A stretch of DNA of 64,000 nt. Source: Streptomyces sp. NBC_01408. Its GTDB lineage: Bacteria; Actinomycetota; Actinomycetes; Streptomycetales; Streptomycetaceae. This document shows positions 45,707 to 54,253 of the stretch, one piece after another. Position 1 is the first letter of the stretch. Every line of letters starts with the position of its first letter. The stretch spans positions 1,729,001 to 1,793,000 of the forward strand of contig NZ_JAPEPJ010000001.1 of the NCBI RefSeq assembly GCF_026340255.1. The letters run 5' to 3'. Below the pieces are notes generated by a model. The model was not told where the DNA came from. It saw only the letters and a list, made by a program, of their open reading frames with translations, and searched no databases. Made by a program: the position numbers and the translations under genes.

Positions 45707-46928
45707 GGGTGATCTCCTTGGCAGCGGTGGCCGTCCGGGGGCGGGGGACGGCGGCCGTAGCGGTGTCGGGGGCCGTGTTGGGGGCCGTGGTGGGGCCGGG
45801 CTTCGGACGGCGGGAGGCCTGTTCGTACGTACGGAACGCGGCCCAGCAGACCACGAGCGCGGCGGCGAACACCGGCAGCCACAGGAGCCGGGCGGCGATC
45901 CAGGCCGCGGAGTCGGGCACGGTGTGCAGCCCGGGCAGATCGGCCGGGGCGAGGAGCCCGAGGGCGGTGACGGCCATCATCGCGGTCTGGTGCCAGAGGA
46001 AGACCGTCATCGCGGACAGGTTCACCAGCGCCACCTTCGCCCAGGCCGTCGGCCGTCGCATGGCCCGGGCCAGCGGCTCGCGCAGCGCCAGCGCCAGCCC
46101 GCACTGGGCCAGGCCGAAGGCCGCCGCGGCGAGCGTCGGCGGGTTCAGGTTCGACACCGGGGCCCCGGGGACACCCACCATGGAGGCCGGGTACCCGCCC
46201 CAGAGGACCAGCGCGGCGGTGGCGACGGCGCCCGCGCCGAGCAGCAGGAGGGCAGGTCCGCGCCGGGCGAAGGCCCCGCGCGACCAGGCGGCGCCCAGGG
46301 TGAAGGGGACGAGCCAGCCGGCGGCCACATTGACCCAGCCGATCCACTCGGGCCCGCCGAGGGCGAAGCGCCACACGTCGACGCCCGCGACCACGGCCAG
46401 CGGCCACAGCGGGTTGAGGCGGCTCACGAGCGGGGTCGCGGCGGTGAGCGCGGCGAAGACGAGGAGGAACCACAGCGGGGAGAGCACCAGCTTGACCAGC
46501 GTCTGGACGGTGTTCAGCTCCGCTCCGCCGATCAGCATCCCGCCCGCCACGACCGTCCACAGGGTGAGGACGGCGGCGACCGGACGGAACAGCCGGCCCA
46601 GCCGCTGACCGACCCAGGTGCCGTACGGGACCCCTCGGGCCCGCGCCGAGGCGTACCCGCCGGCGGCGACATGGCCGCCCACGAGGAAGAACACGGCCAG
46701 GGTCTGGAACACCCAGGACACCGGTGCCAGCCAGGGCAGGTGCGCCAGCGGGCTGGTGCCGCTCAGGCCGCCGTCGGCGGTGGTCAGGGCGGTGACCAGC
46801 CAGTGGCCGAGCACCACGCCGAGTATCGCGAAGGCCCGCAGGGCGTCCACGGACCGGTCCCGGCCGTCCGGGGTGGCCGAGTCGATGCGGTCCGCGAGGG
46901 CGGACCAGCGGGCGCGGAGCTCAGGCAC
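45699..46928 (-). CDS. Membrane acyltransferase (acyltransferase-3 family)
   Basis: 409 residues with about ten membrane helices. The family start DRSVDALRAFAILGVVLGHWLVTAL contains the conserved R-A-x-A-I and His; ETxxxPFY-like and FFLVGGHVAAGGYASARA follow. Acyltransferase-3 proteins move acyl groups onto sugars, antibiotics or envelope polymers at the membrane. Overlaps the kinase start downstream and the hydrolase stop upstream (8 nt each), so is coupled to both. Acceptor unknown; a signal or envelope glycoconjugate made here and sensed by the kinase is conceivable. Confidence 0.85.
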   Translation of the reverse strand: MPELRARWSALADRIDSATPDGRDRSVDALRAFAILGVVLGHWLVTALTTADGGLSGTSPLAHLPWLAPVSWVFQTLAVFFLVGGHVAAGGYASARARGVPYGTWVGQRLGRLFRPVAAVLTLWTVVAGGMLIGGAELNTVQTLVKLVLSPLWFLLVFAALTAATPLVSRLNPLWPLAVVAGVDVWRFALGGPEWIGWVNVAAGWLVPFTLGAAWSRGAFARRGPALLLLGAGAVATAALVLWGGYPASMVGVPGAPVSNLNPPTLAAAAFGLAQCGLALALREPLARAMRRPTAWAKVALVNLSAMTVFLWHQTAMMAVTALGLLAPADLPGLHTVPDSAAWIAARLLWLPVFAAALVVCWAAFRTYEQASRRPKPGPTTAPNTAPDTATAAVPRPRTATAAKEITHV

Positions 46929-48015
46929 GGGGGGCCTCCGGGTCGCTCGTGGTGCCGAGGACGATGGCGGCCAGGCTGTCGAGGGACTCGGTGCCGGGCT
47001 TGAGGTAGTCGCTGTGCCCGGCGGTGCCGGCGGCGAAGGCCCGGGCTCCGAAGGCGGGGTCGACGGGGTCGGCGCCCAGGCCGATGCCGCCGAGCCGGAC
47101 GTGCGGGACCTCGGCTATCCAGTCGCCGCTGCCCCGCCCGGCCCAGACGCGGGCGCCGGTCGGCAGCTCGGCGGCGGAGCCGGATGCCGTGCCCGGGCTG
47201 CCGTAGAAGACCATGTCGCCGACCGTGGAGCCGGTCGCGGTCCGGGCGCAGACCACGGAGCCGTAGGAGTGGCAGAGGAGGGAGAGGCGGGCGCCCGGCC
47301 CCGCCCGGTCCTTCAACCGGTCCAGGAAGGGCCCCAGTTCGGCGGCGGCCTGCTCCGCGCGGGCGGCGGTCAGGACGGTCGTGCTGATCGTGCCGGGGGT
47401 GTCGTACCCGAGCCAGGCGACCACGGCGGAACGCGCGTGCTCGGCCTGGAGGCGCTGCTGGAGGGCGACGGCCCCGGCACGGAACCGCTGGTAGGTGTCC
47501 AGGGTGGTGTCGGAGCCGGGCACCAGGACGGTGACCCGGTCGGCGTTCTCCAGGTCGCCGAACACCTCGACGGCCCGGCCCTTCCCGTGTCCGTCGAAGG
47601 TGAGGAACTGCGCCGTGCCGGCCGCCTCCATGGCGCGGAGCCTGTCGGCGCGGCCGGTGCGTCCGGCGGCCTCGGCCATCCGGGCCGCCTCGGCGAGAGC
47701 GGCGCGGTTGGCGGCGTACCGCGTGGGGGCGTCGGCGCCCTCGGCGAACGTCGTGGCCGCGGGGGCGGGGACGTTGGGGGAGGCGGCGGCGGACACGGGG
47801 AGGGCGACGGCCGCGGCGACGGCGGAGGCCAGCAGGGTGCGACGCAGGCGGCCGCTGCCGGAGCCGGCCCGCCGCCGACGGGACCCCCGGGCCCCGGTGG
47901 TCCCCGTCGTAGCCGTCGTCCCCGTCGTAGCCGACGTGGTCGGCGCCGTCCGCGCCGTGCCCGCCGTGTCCGTCGTCCCCGCCGTTCCTGCCGTGCCCGT
48001 CGTCCCCGTCGTCAT
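46921..48015 (-). CDS. Exported alpha/beta hydrolase (DUF1023-like) with Thr-rich N-terminal extension
   Basis: 364 residues. The first ~42 residues are a Thr/Gly/Ala repeat; a basic SRRRRAGSGSGRLRR and a hydrophobic signal segment (TLLASAVAAAVALPVSAAAS) follow, then a hydrolase domain with VTVLVPGSDTTLDTY, the nucleophile in LSLLCHSYGSVV, GDMVFYGSPG and the late His in AGHSDYL. This is the DUF1023-type fold seen in many actinobacterial secreted hydrolases. The repetitive extension before the signal peptide is odd: either the true start is internal or the repeat arose by slippage (DNA repeats of the kind GTCGTCCCC). First gene of the unit ending in the second two-component pair. Confidence 0.75.
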   Translation of the reverse strand: MTTGTTGTAGTAGTTDTAGTARTAPTTSATTGTTATTGTTGARGSRRRRAGSGSGRLRRTLLASAVAAAVALPVSAAASPNVPAPAATTFAEGADAPTRYAANRAALAEAARMAEAAGRTGRADRLRAMEAAGTAQFLTFDGHGKGRAVEVFGDLENADRVTVLVPGSDTTLDTYQRFRAGAVALQQRLQAEHARSAVVAWLGYDTPGTISTTVLTAARAEQAAAELGPFLDRLKDRAGPGARLSLLCHSYGSVVCARTATGSTVGDMVFYGSPGTASGSAAELPTGARVWAGRGSGDWIAEVPHVRLGGIGLGADPVDPAFGARAFAAGTAGHSDYLKPGTESLDSLAAIVLGTTSDPEAPRA

Positions 48016-48186
48016 GGCTCTTCCCTCGGTCGCCGGAAGAGCCGTCAGCGCTCTTCTCTGCCTCCGAAGTTAGAAATCAAGGTCCGTGGTCGGCGTCACG
48101 CTGGGGAGCTGTGTTCCCGAGTAGCTCTCAGGTATGACAGGGGATACGTGAGAGGGCCTGCGCCAGGGGAACAGAGCGGCAGGGGT

Positions 48187-48576
48187 TCAGTCGGCCAGCA
48201 GGGATTCGACGTAGCCCGCCCGCCAGCGGGGTGCCGGGTCCTGGCCGGGGCTGGTCCAGTACTCCCTCGCCGAGACGACCTCCCCGTTCCGCACCGTCCA
48301 CAGCGAGACCGCCCGGTAGAGGACGTGGTCCTGGGGCATCTCCACCTCGGTGACGACGAGGTCCCCGTCCGCCAGGATGCGCAGGAGCTCCACGGATCTC
48401 TCGTCCGAGTAGCCGTCGTCGCTGTTCACGGCGATGAAGTTGGCGCGTCCCACGATGCGTTCACCGCTCACCGGCCATTCGATGACGGCGTCCTCGGCGA
48501 TCAGCCGGGCCACGCCGTCCCAGTCGCGTGCCTCGATCCGCTCCCACAGTTGTGCCACTACCTTCAACGGCTCCAT
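48187..48576 (-). CDS. SnoaL/NTF2-like protein
   Basis: 129 residues: LWERIEARDWDGVARLIAEDAVIEWPVSGERIVGRANFIAV and LWTVRNGEVVSAREYWTSPG by pattern, a cone-shaped NTF2-like fold (helix, W-x-x-x-x-L-x-x-D, later strand pairs). Members act as polyketide cyclases, isomerases or ligand-binding proteins, so a specific reaction cannot be assigned. ATG 48576; a large open frame extends upstream but enters the next gene's antisense and is rejected. Confidence 0.8.
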   Translation of the reverse strand: MEPLKVVAQLWERIEARDWDGVARLIAEDAVIEWPVSGERIVGRANFIAVNSDDGYSDERSVELLRILADGDLVVTEVEMPQDHVLYRAVSLWTVRNGEVVSAREYWTSPGQDPAPRWRAGYVESLLAD

Positions 48577-48656
48577 GTGCGGCAGTGTCCGACGGGCTCT
48601 TCGTGCGTAACAAGCTTTGCCTTCAGGCTTATTGACTTCGACACAAACGGCTCGGG

Positions 48657-49280
48657 TCACTCTTTGCGATAGGTGAGCGGGTCGCCGGGAGCGCCTGCCA
48701 GCTCCCGTCGGAGGGTGCCGTCGGGCAGCAGGCGCAGCCGGCTCCAGTTGCCGGGACTGCAGGTCGGCGGGGCGCCGGAGGTGACGGTGGAGGCGTCGAG
48801 TTCCACCGGTTCGGGGGCGCTGCGGAGCGGCGCCTTCCAGGCGCAGGCGAGGGCCGGACTCTGGACGCTGAGGGTCATCACCGGCTCGCCGACCACGCCG
48901 TGGGTGAGGGTGAGCTGCCAGGTCTGGGTGCCGGTGGTGGCCCGCCAGGTGCCGAGGTAGGCCTCGGGGAGCGCGGCGGGCGGTGGGGGCGGGGCCGGGG
49001 TTCCGTTGGGGCCGGCGGTGCTGGAGGTGCCGGTGCCCGGTGCCGTGCCGGAGGGCGGGGCGTGACCGCCGCCGGGCGGGGCGGGGTGCGCCGAGCCGTT
49101 CATCACCGCGTACACCGAGCCGCCCGCCGCGACGGCGACGACCACGGCCACCGCGAGGAGGAAGACGGTGGACGCGGTCCGGGAGTGTTCCGCACGCCGG
49201 CCCGTGCCGCCGACGCCGAGCCGGGACAGCAGGCGGTTCGGGCCGGTGCGGTGTGGATCCTGTGGGTGCAGTTGTTCCAT
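48657..49280 (-). CDS. Single-pass membrane protein with secreted beta-domain
   Basis: 207 residues. One membrane helix (VFLLAVAVVVAVAAGGSVYAV, about 40-60), a Pro/Gly/Thr-rich linker, and a ~100-residue outer domain beginning YLGTWRATTGTQTWQLTLTHG and containing two Cys (LACAW, PTCSP). This outer domain resembles the C-terminal part of some Streptomyces Ser/Thr kinases, here without a kinase. ATG 49280 follows GGGGAGGA. Function unknown. Confidence 0.7.
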   Translation of the reverse strand: MEQLHPQDPHRTGPNRLLSRLGVGGTGRRAEHSRTASTVFLLAVAVVVAVAAGGSVYAVMNGSAHPAPPGGGHAPPSGTAPGTGTSSTAGPNGTPAPPPPPAALPEAYLGTWRATTGTQTWQLTLTHGVVGEPVMTLSVQSPALACAWKAPLRSAPEPVELDASTVTSGAPPTCSPGNWSRLRLLPDGTLRRELAGAPGDPLTYRKE

Positions 49281-49511
49281 GCCGGGCGGTCCTCCCCTGT
49301 GGGGGCGACAGCCCCCGGGGGAAGACGGATCCGAACCCCGAGTGGTTGCTCCGGTACTGCCGGGGCACCGCCCCGACCGGGCCTCGGCCCGGGCCGTCCC
49401 AGCCCGCCGGCCTCGCCCCGCGGTGGCCGGCCCGGCGCCGGCCCGGCGTCGGCCACCCAGGCCGTTCCGGCCGGCCCGGCGCGCTCAGGCGAGCCCCGCC
49501 CCGCCCCACCC

Positions 49512-50045
49512 CTAGGGCGTCGGCAGGGTGTCCAGGGCTCGGGCCAGGCGTTCCAGGACGCGGACCGTCTCGGCCAGGCCGTCGTCGCCCAGGTCCGCCG
49601 CGAGGCGGGTGGCCAGGGATGCGTGGCCCGGGCCGATGCGGGCCACCGCCGCGCGGCCGGCTTCCGTCGGGCGCAGCAGTTTCGCGCGGCGGTGCGCCGG
49701 GTTCGGGGCGTACTCCGCCAGACCCTTGGCGGCCAGCAGGTCCGCGACGCGCTGCACGCTCTGCCGGGTGATGCCCATGGCCCTGGCGATGCCCGCCACC
49801 GGCAGCGGCTCCCGCAGCACCGCGCCCAGGACCTGCCACGAGGCGGCCGTCAGCCCGGCCGGGCGGGCCAGCTCCTCCGAGACGGAGAGGAACTGGCCGT
49901 TCAGCCGGAACACCCCGAGCGCGGTGCGGCTCAGCAGGTCCTGCCGGGCGCGTACGGACAGCCCCGGTGCCGCAGGCCCGGCCCCTGCCCCCGCCGCCCC
50001 CGGCTCGGCCCCTGCCTCCGCATCCCGCGGCCGCGGCTCAGGCAT
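49512..50045 (-). CDS. MarR-family regulator
   Basis: 177 residues. After an Ala/Gly/Pro-rich N-terminus, the winged HTH reads GLTAASWQVLGAVLREPLPVAGIARAMGITRQSVQRVADLLAAKGL by pattern, with the wing PAHRRAKLLRPTEAGRA. It overlaps the DJ-1-like gene by 8 nt, so they form one unit, and probably controls it through the inverted repeats at 50724-50757. MarR regulators respond to phenolic or oxidative signals. Confidence 0.87.
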   Translation of the reverse strand: MPEPRPRDAEAGAEPGAAGAGAGPAAPGLSVRARQDLLSRTALGVFRLNGQFLSVSEELARPAGLTAASWQVLGAVLREPLPVAGIARAMGITRQSVQRVADLLAAKGLAEYAPNPAHRRAKLLRPTEAGRAAVARIGPGHASLATRLAADLGDDGLAETVRVLERLARALDTLPTP

Positions 50046-50682
50046 CGCCCGACTCCGCCGCCGCCATCAGGAGCGGGTACGCGCTCGCGTCCGAGTCGTG
50101 GAACAGCCGGTACCACGCGTCCAGCACGTCCGGCTTGTAGACGTCGAGCCGCGCGAAGACCTCGCGGGCGAAGGCCACCGGTTCCGTCGGCCCCGCCGTA
50201 ATCAGGTCGCCGTCCGTCACCGCGTCGGCCTCGACGTAGTGCTCGGCGCCCGCGTACCCCGGCTGGTGCGCGAGGTACATGGAGGCTGCGCTGGTGTGGG
50301 CCCGGCCGTCCAGCAGGCCCGCCCGGGCCAGCCCGGCGGTGGCCCCGCAGATCGCCGCGACCGGGACCCCGGCGGCAAGGAACTCGCGGGCCTTCGCCGC
50401 GAAGGGGGCGAGGTCCTCGCCGGTGTCCCAGAGCGAGGCGCCGGTGAGGATCAGCAGCGAGGAGTCCTCGGGCCGCAGGTCGGCCAGGGCCAGGTCGGGC
50501 TGGATCCGCACGCCGCCCATGGTGGTGACGGGATGCTCCGCGGTGGGGCCGACCGTACGGACGAGGTGGCCGCGCTGGGCCAGGTGCGCCGTGGTGTGGC
50601 CGGTCTCCCAGTCCGCGTACGTGTCGTAGACCGCGAGGTGGACGGGCTTGCTCGGGGTGTCGTGCCGCAGGGTCTCGCTCAT
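50038..50682 (-). CDS. DJ-1/PfpI-family protein
   Basis: 214 residues. VHLAVYDTYADWETGH, SLLILTGASLWDTGEDLAPF, and the nucleophile elbow PVAAICGATAGLARAGLLDGRAHTS by pattern, where the Cys of AICGAT is the family's reactive cysteine. Related to glutamine-amidotransferase-like stress proteins, glyoxalase III or chaperone-like deglycases; the exact activity is unknown. Co-transcribed with the MarR regulator. Confidence 0.87.
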   Translation of the reverse strand: MSETLRHDTPSKPVHLAVYDTYADWETGHTTAHLAQRGHLVRTVGPTAEHPVTTMGGVRIQPDLALADLRPEDSSLLILTGASLWDTGEDLAPFAAKAREFLAAGVPVAAICGATAGLARAGLLDGRAHTSAASMYLAHQPGYAGAEHYVEADAVTDGDLITAGPTEPVAFAREVFARLDVYKPDVLDAWYRLFHDSDASAYPLLMAAAESGDA

Positions 50683-50723
50683 GGTGCTCGCCTCCGTGGT
50701 CGGATCCGACGTGCAGTGCCTTA

Positions 50724-50757
50724 TGACAAGAGACTGTCATGACGACAGCTTCCTGTC
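50724..50757. promoter_or_regulatory. Nested inverted repeats upstream of the DJ-1/MarR operon
   Basis: TGACA-N6-TGTCA (50724-50739), CTGTC-N5-GACAG (50734-50748) and GACAG-N4-CTGTC (50744-50757) overlap like a chain of half-sites, 42-75 nt upstream of the DJ-1 start at 50682. Good candidates for MarR binding. Confidence 0.6.
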
Positions 50758-50791
50758 AATCATCTTGCGGCAGCCCGCAGAGGCGGGCCGG

Positions 50792-50868
50792 GGACAGGCC
50801 ACGAGGACAGGCCGCGAGGACAGGCCGCGAGGACGGGCCGCGAGGACGGGCTGCGAGGACGGTCGCAA
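50792..50868. repeat. 13-bp tandem repeat, nearly six units
   Basis: Five full units and one partial unit of GGACAGGCCGCGA (variants GGACAGGCCACGA, GGACGGGCCGCGA, GGACGGGCTGCGA), head to tail, between the divergent MarR/DJ-1 operon and the aminotransferase gene at 50950. Unit length and degeneracy exclude CRISPR. Confidence 0.85.
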
Positions 50869-50949
50869 GACAGACTGCCGAGACCGGCCCCCCAGCCGCA
50901 GACAGTCCGCCGATATCCCGCCCCACCTGCGCACTTCTAGCGTGGCGGC

Positions 50950-52323
50950 ATGACCCCTCATGTCCCCCCGCACGCCGACCCGCTCGCCGGTGCCGCAGTC
51001 AAGGCCGCCGACCGAAAGCACGTCTTCCACTCCTGGTCCGCCCAGGCCCTGATCGACCCGCTCGCCATCGCCGGGGCCGAGGGGTCGTACTTCTGGGACT
51101 ACGAAGGCAAGCGCTTCCTCGACTTCTCCTCCCAGCTGGTGAACACCAACATCGGCCACCAGCACCCCAAGGTCGTCGCCGCGATCCAGGAGCAGGCCGC
51201 CCGGCTCTGCACCCTCGCGCCCGGGTTCGCCGTCGACGTCCGCTCCGAGGCCGCACGCCTCATCGCCGAGCGGACCCCGGGCGACCTGGACAAGGTCTTC
51301 TTCACCAACGGCGGCGCCGAGGCCGTCGAGAACGCCGTCCGCATGGCCCGGCTGCACACCGGCCGGCAGAAGGTTCTGTCCACCTACCGCTCGTACCACG
51401 GGGCCACCGCCGCGGCCATCAACCTGACCGGCGACCCGCGCCGCTGGCCCTCCGACACGGCCGCCGCCGGTGTCGTCCACTTCTGGGGCCCGTACCTCTA
51501 CCGGTCCGCCTTCCACGCCACCACCGAGGCCGAGGAGTGCGCCCGCGCCCTCACCCACCTCGCCGACACCATCGCCTTCGAGGGTCCCCAGACGATCGCC
51601 GCGATCATCCTGGAGAGCGTGCCCGGCACCGCCGGGATCATGACCCCGCCGCCCGGCTACCTCGCGGGCGTGCGCGAGCTCTGCGACCGTCACGGCATCG
51701 TCTTCATCCTCGACGAGGTCATGTCGGGCTTCGGCCGCACCGGCAAGTGGTTCGCCGCCGACCACTGGGGGGTCACCCCCGACCTGATCACCTTCGCCAA
51801 GGGCGTCAACAGCGGATACGTGCCGCTCGGCGGCGTCGCGATCTCGGGCGCCGTCGCCGAGACCTTCGCCACGCGCCCCTACCCCGGCGGACTGACGTAC
51901 TCCGGCCACCCCCTGGCCTGCGCCGCCGCCGTCGCCACGATCAACACCATGGAGGCGGAGGGCGTCGTCGAGCACGCCGCCCACCTCGGGGAGAACGTCA
52001 TCGGCTCGGCGCTCGCCGAGATCGCCGAGCGCCACCCCTCCGTCGGGGAGGTCCGCGGCCTCGGCGCCTTCTGGGCGCTGGAGCTCGTACGGGACAAGGA
52101 GACGCGGGAGCCGCTCGTCCCGTACAACGCCTCCGGCACCGACAACACGCCGATGGCCGAATTTGCGGCCGCCTGCAAGGCGTCCGGCCTGTGGCCCTTC
52201 GTCAACATGAACCGCACGCACGTCGTCCCCCCGTGCAACATCACGGAGGCGGAGGCCAAGGAGGGCCTGGCCCTCCTGGACGAGGCGCTGACGGTCGCCG
52301 ACCGGCACACCACGGCCGGCTAG
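50950..52323 (+). CDS. Class III PLP-dependent aminotransferase
   Basis: 457 residues. SSQLVNTNIGHQHPKVVAAI, VFFTNGGAEAVENAVRMAR, YRSYHGATAAAINLTGDPR, FILDEVMSGFGRTGKWFA and the PLP lysine in LITFAKGVNSGYVPLGGVA. Closest in character to beta-alanine/taurine-pyruvate aminotransferases (omega-amino acid type); the substrate is not fixed by sequence alone. ATG lies 6 nt after TAGCGT and has no ribosome-binding site: leaderless. A GntR regulator follows on the same strand 147 nt later. Confidence 0.92.
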   Translation: MTPHVPPHADPLAGAAVKAADRKHVFHSWSAQALIDPLAIAGAEGSYFWDYEGKRFLDFSSQLVNTNIGHQHPKVVAAIQEQAARLCTLAPGFAVDVRSEAARLIAERTPGDLDKVFFTNGGAEAVENAVRMARLHTGRQKVLSTYRSYHGATAAAINLTGDPRRWPSDTAAAGVVHFWGPYLYRSAFHATTEAEECARALTHLADTIAFEGPQTIAAIILESVPGTAGIMTPPPGYLAGVRELCDRHGIVFILDEVMSGFGRTGKWFAADHWGVTPDLITFAKGVNSGYVPLGGVAISGAVAETFATRPYPGGLTYSGHPLACAAAVATINTMEAEGVVEHAAHLGENVIGSALAEIAERHPSVGEVRGLGAFWALELVRDKETREPLVPYNASGTDNTPMAEFAAACKASGLWPFVNMNRTHVVPPCNITEAEAKEGLALLDEALTVADRHTTAG

Positions 52324-52470
52324 CGGGCGGCAGCCGGAAGGCGAGCGGTGGTGGCTGGTTCACGTCCACATAACGGGCATTAAATCCGCATATCGGCCAC
52401 CAACCGTTCGGTTTCGGCCTTGCGGCCTGGCCTAAGGTGTCCGGAGTCCTACGACAGGAGACCGACCCCT

Positions 52471-53136
52471 ATGCCAGGCAGCGGAGCTGTCACCCGCAAC
52501 ACACTTCGCCAGCAGATCGCGGACGCGCTGCGTGACGAGGTGCTCGCGGGACGTCTGCCTCCGGGTACCGAGTTCACGGTCAAGCAGATCGCCGAGCAGT
52601 ACGAGGTCTCCGCGACCCCCGTACGCGAAGCCCTCGTGGACCTCTCCGCCCAGGGGCTGCTCGAGCTGGTCCAGCACCGGGGCTTCCGGGTGCGGGTCTA
52701 CTCCGTGGACGACTTCCGGGGCATGGTCGAGGCCCGCTCGCTGGTCGTGGACGGCATCTTCCGGCGGCTGGCCGAGCGCGGCACCGCGCCCGGGGCCGGC
52801 GAGATGCTGGTGTCGGTGCGCCGCCGCGCCGAGGAGGCGCGGCGGGCCGCGCACAGCGGTTCGCTGGAGGTGCTGATCGGCTACGACCTGCGCTTCTGGC
52901 GGGAGCTGAGCGGGCTGGTCGGCAACACCTACATCTCCGAGTTCCTGCACCGCATCCGGGTGCAGTGCTGGGTCTTCGCCGTCCCGCACCTCCAGCGCGA
53001 GCCGCAGCTGCGGGCCGCCCTGTGGGACCGGCACAGCGAGCTGGTGGACGCCGTGACCCTGGCGGACGCCGACGAGGTACGACGCCTCGTGCAGGACTAC
53101 AACCAGCACGGGCTGGACTGGGCCGCCGAGCTCTAG
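52471..53136 (+). CDS. GntR-family (FadR subgroup) regulator
   Basis: 221 residues. N-terminal winged HTH: TLRQQIADALRDEVLAGRLPPG, FTVKQIAEQYEVSATPVREALVDLSAQGLLEL by pattern, followed by an all-helical FCD-type effector domain with DLRFWRELSGLVGNTYISEFLHRIR and DRHSELVDAVTLADADEVRRLVQDYNQHG. The FCD group usually senses carboxylic acids, which would suit control of the neighbouring aminotransferase; that link is inferred. GGAG at 52457-52460 precedes the ATG. Confidence 0.9.
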   Translation: MPGSGAVTRNTLRQQIADALRDEVLAGRLPPGTEFTVKQIAEQYEVSATPVREALVDLSAQGLLELVQHRGFRVRVYSVDDFRGMVEARSLVVDGIFRRLAERGTAPGAGEMLVSVRRRAEEARRAAHSGSLEVLIGYDLRFWRELSGLVGNTYISEFLHRIRVQCWVFAVPHLQREPQLRAALWDRHSELVDAVTLADADEVRRLVQDYNQHGLDWAAEL

Positions 53137-53300
53137 GGCGTCACCTGGGTCCTGCCCGCGTGCCGCCGGGTTCAGGGCGCGACCTGGGTCTTGCCCGCGT
53201 GGGCGGAGTCCCGCGCGACCGGGTTCTGCGCACCCCTTCGCGGAGCGTGTCCGGCGCACTACGCTGGCCCGATCGGCGGCAACGACTGATCGGAGGCCGC

Positions 53301-53951
53301 GTGGCCTGTGACCTGTGGCTGGTCCCCCTTGTCGATGTGCTGTGCCACAGCCCCGACAACCCCTTCGCGGAAGAGATCGCCTCGTACGACAAGGCGCTGG
53401 GCGAGGCCGGGCTGCCGTCCGTGCCCGTGTTCGCGTACATGCCGGGCCTGAGCGGGGACGTGGCCCCGGTCGCCGGCTTCGACTACGACGCCCTGCATTT
53501 CCTGAGGCGGGCGTACCTGCTCCAGATCTGCGGGCTGCCGGTGACCCCGGTGGACGAGCTGGGCGGGGACTACGAGCAGCTGCTGGAGATGTTCGAGCCC
53601 ACGGCCCAGCAGTCGCACCTGGTGTGGCACTACGACCACGCCGGGGCGTACGTACCGGTGGACTTCGCGGCTCCGCTGGCGAACGAGGAGCTGTTGGCCG
53701 GGGGCGGTCCGCTGGGGTCCGCGCAGGGGCTGCTGCGGGAGCTGGCGTTCGTGGCCCCCGCCATCGGGATAGACCCGGGGAATCCGCCCGCGGCGCCGGC
53801 GCCGCCTGGCCGACCGACCTCGCTGGAGGAGTCCGCGGGGCCGATCCCGTACGACGACAGCCCCTTTGCGCGGGAGCGGCACGTCTGGCTGGGGCTGCAC
53901 GCGGCGGCTACGCGGAGTCTTGGGCAGGGCTCGATGATCATCTTTAGCTGA
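53301..53951 (+). CDS. Conserved-looking protein of unknown function
   Basis: 216 residues from GTG 53301 with GGAGG 4 nt upstream. Begins ACDLWLVPLVDVLCHSPDNPFAEE; no membrane helix, acidic, Trp/Tyr and Pro rich, with PVFAYMPGLSGDVAPVAGFDYDALHFLRRAYLLQICG in pattern and a Pro/Ala linker near 160-175. Codon bias is strong, so the gene is real; no family recognised. Confidence 0.65.
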   Translation: MACDLWLVPLVDVLCHSPDNPFAEEIASYDKALGEAGLPSVPVFAYMPGLSGDVAPVAGFDYDALHFLRRAYLLQICGLPVTPVDELGGDYEQLLEMFEPTAQQSHLVWHYDHAGAYVPVDFAAPLANEELLAGGGPLGSAQGLLRELAFVAPAIGIDPGNPPAAPAPPGRPTSLEESAGPIPYDDSPFARERHVWLGLHAAATRSLGQGSMIIFS

Positions 53952-54253
53952 CCGGGTTTTTTTGGGGGCGGGGGGGCGGGGGTTCCGGGGGCGGTGCGTG
54001 CGGCTGGGCCTGTGGCTGTGCCTGCGCCTTTGCCTGTGCTGGGTGCGGGGCCGGTGGGTGGGTGCGGGTGGGGGTGCCGCTGCGCGGAGCTGGTCCCCGC
54101 CCCGCCCTTCCTCCGTTCCCCGGGGCTCCGCCCCGGGCCCCGCGCCTCAAACGCCGGCGAGGCTGATAGGTCCCCAGGCCCCGCGCCTCAAGCGCCGGTG
54201 GGGCTGGAAGGGGGCCCTCGCGGTGGGGCTGGGGAGAGTCCCTGGACTCGGGT
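53952..54253. repeat. Gene-free interval with two copies of the dispersed intergenic repeat
   Basis: 54122-54166 (GGGGCTCCGCCCCGGGCC, then GCGCCTCAAACGCC) and 54177-54207 (CCCCGCGCCTCAAGCGCC) are copies of the element at 488-546; the two lie 10 nt apart and differ by a few substitutions. The rest is G-rich with poly-T (53960-53965) after the previous gene. No gene seen. Confidence 0.7.

Noticed and set aside
50792..50868. Tandem units as CRISPR
   Set aside because: 13-bp units are contiguous with no spacers and vary in sequence.
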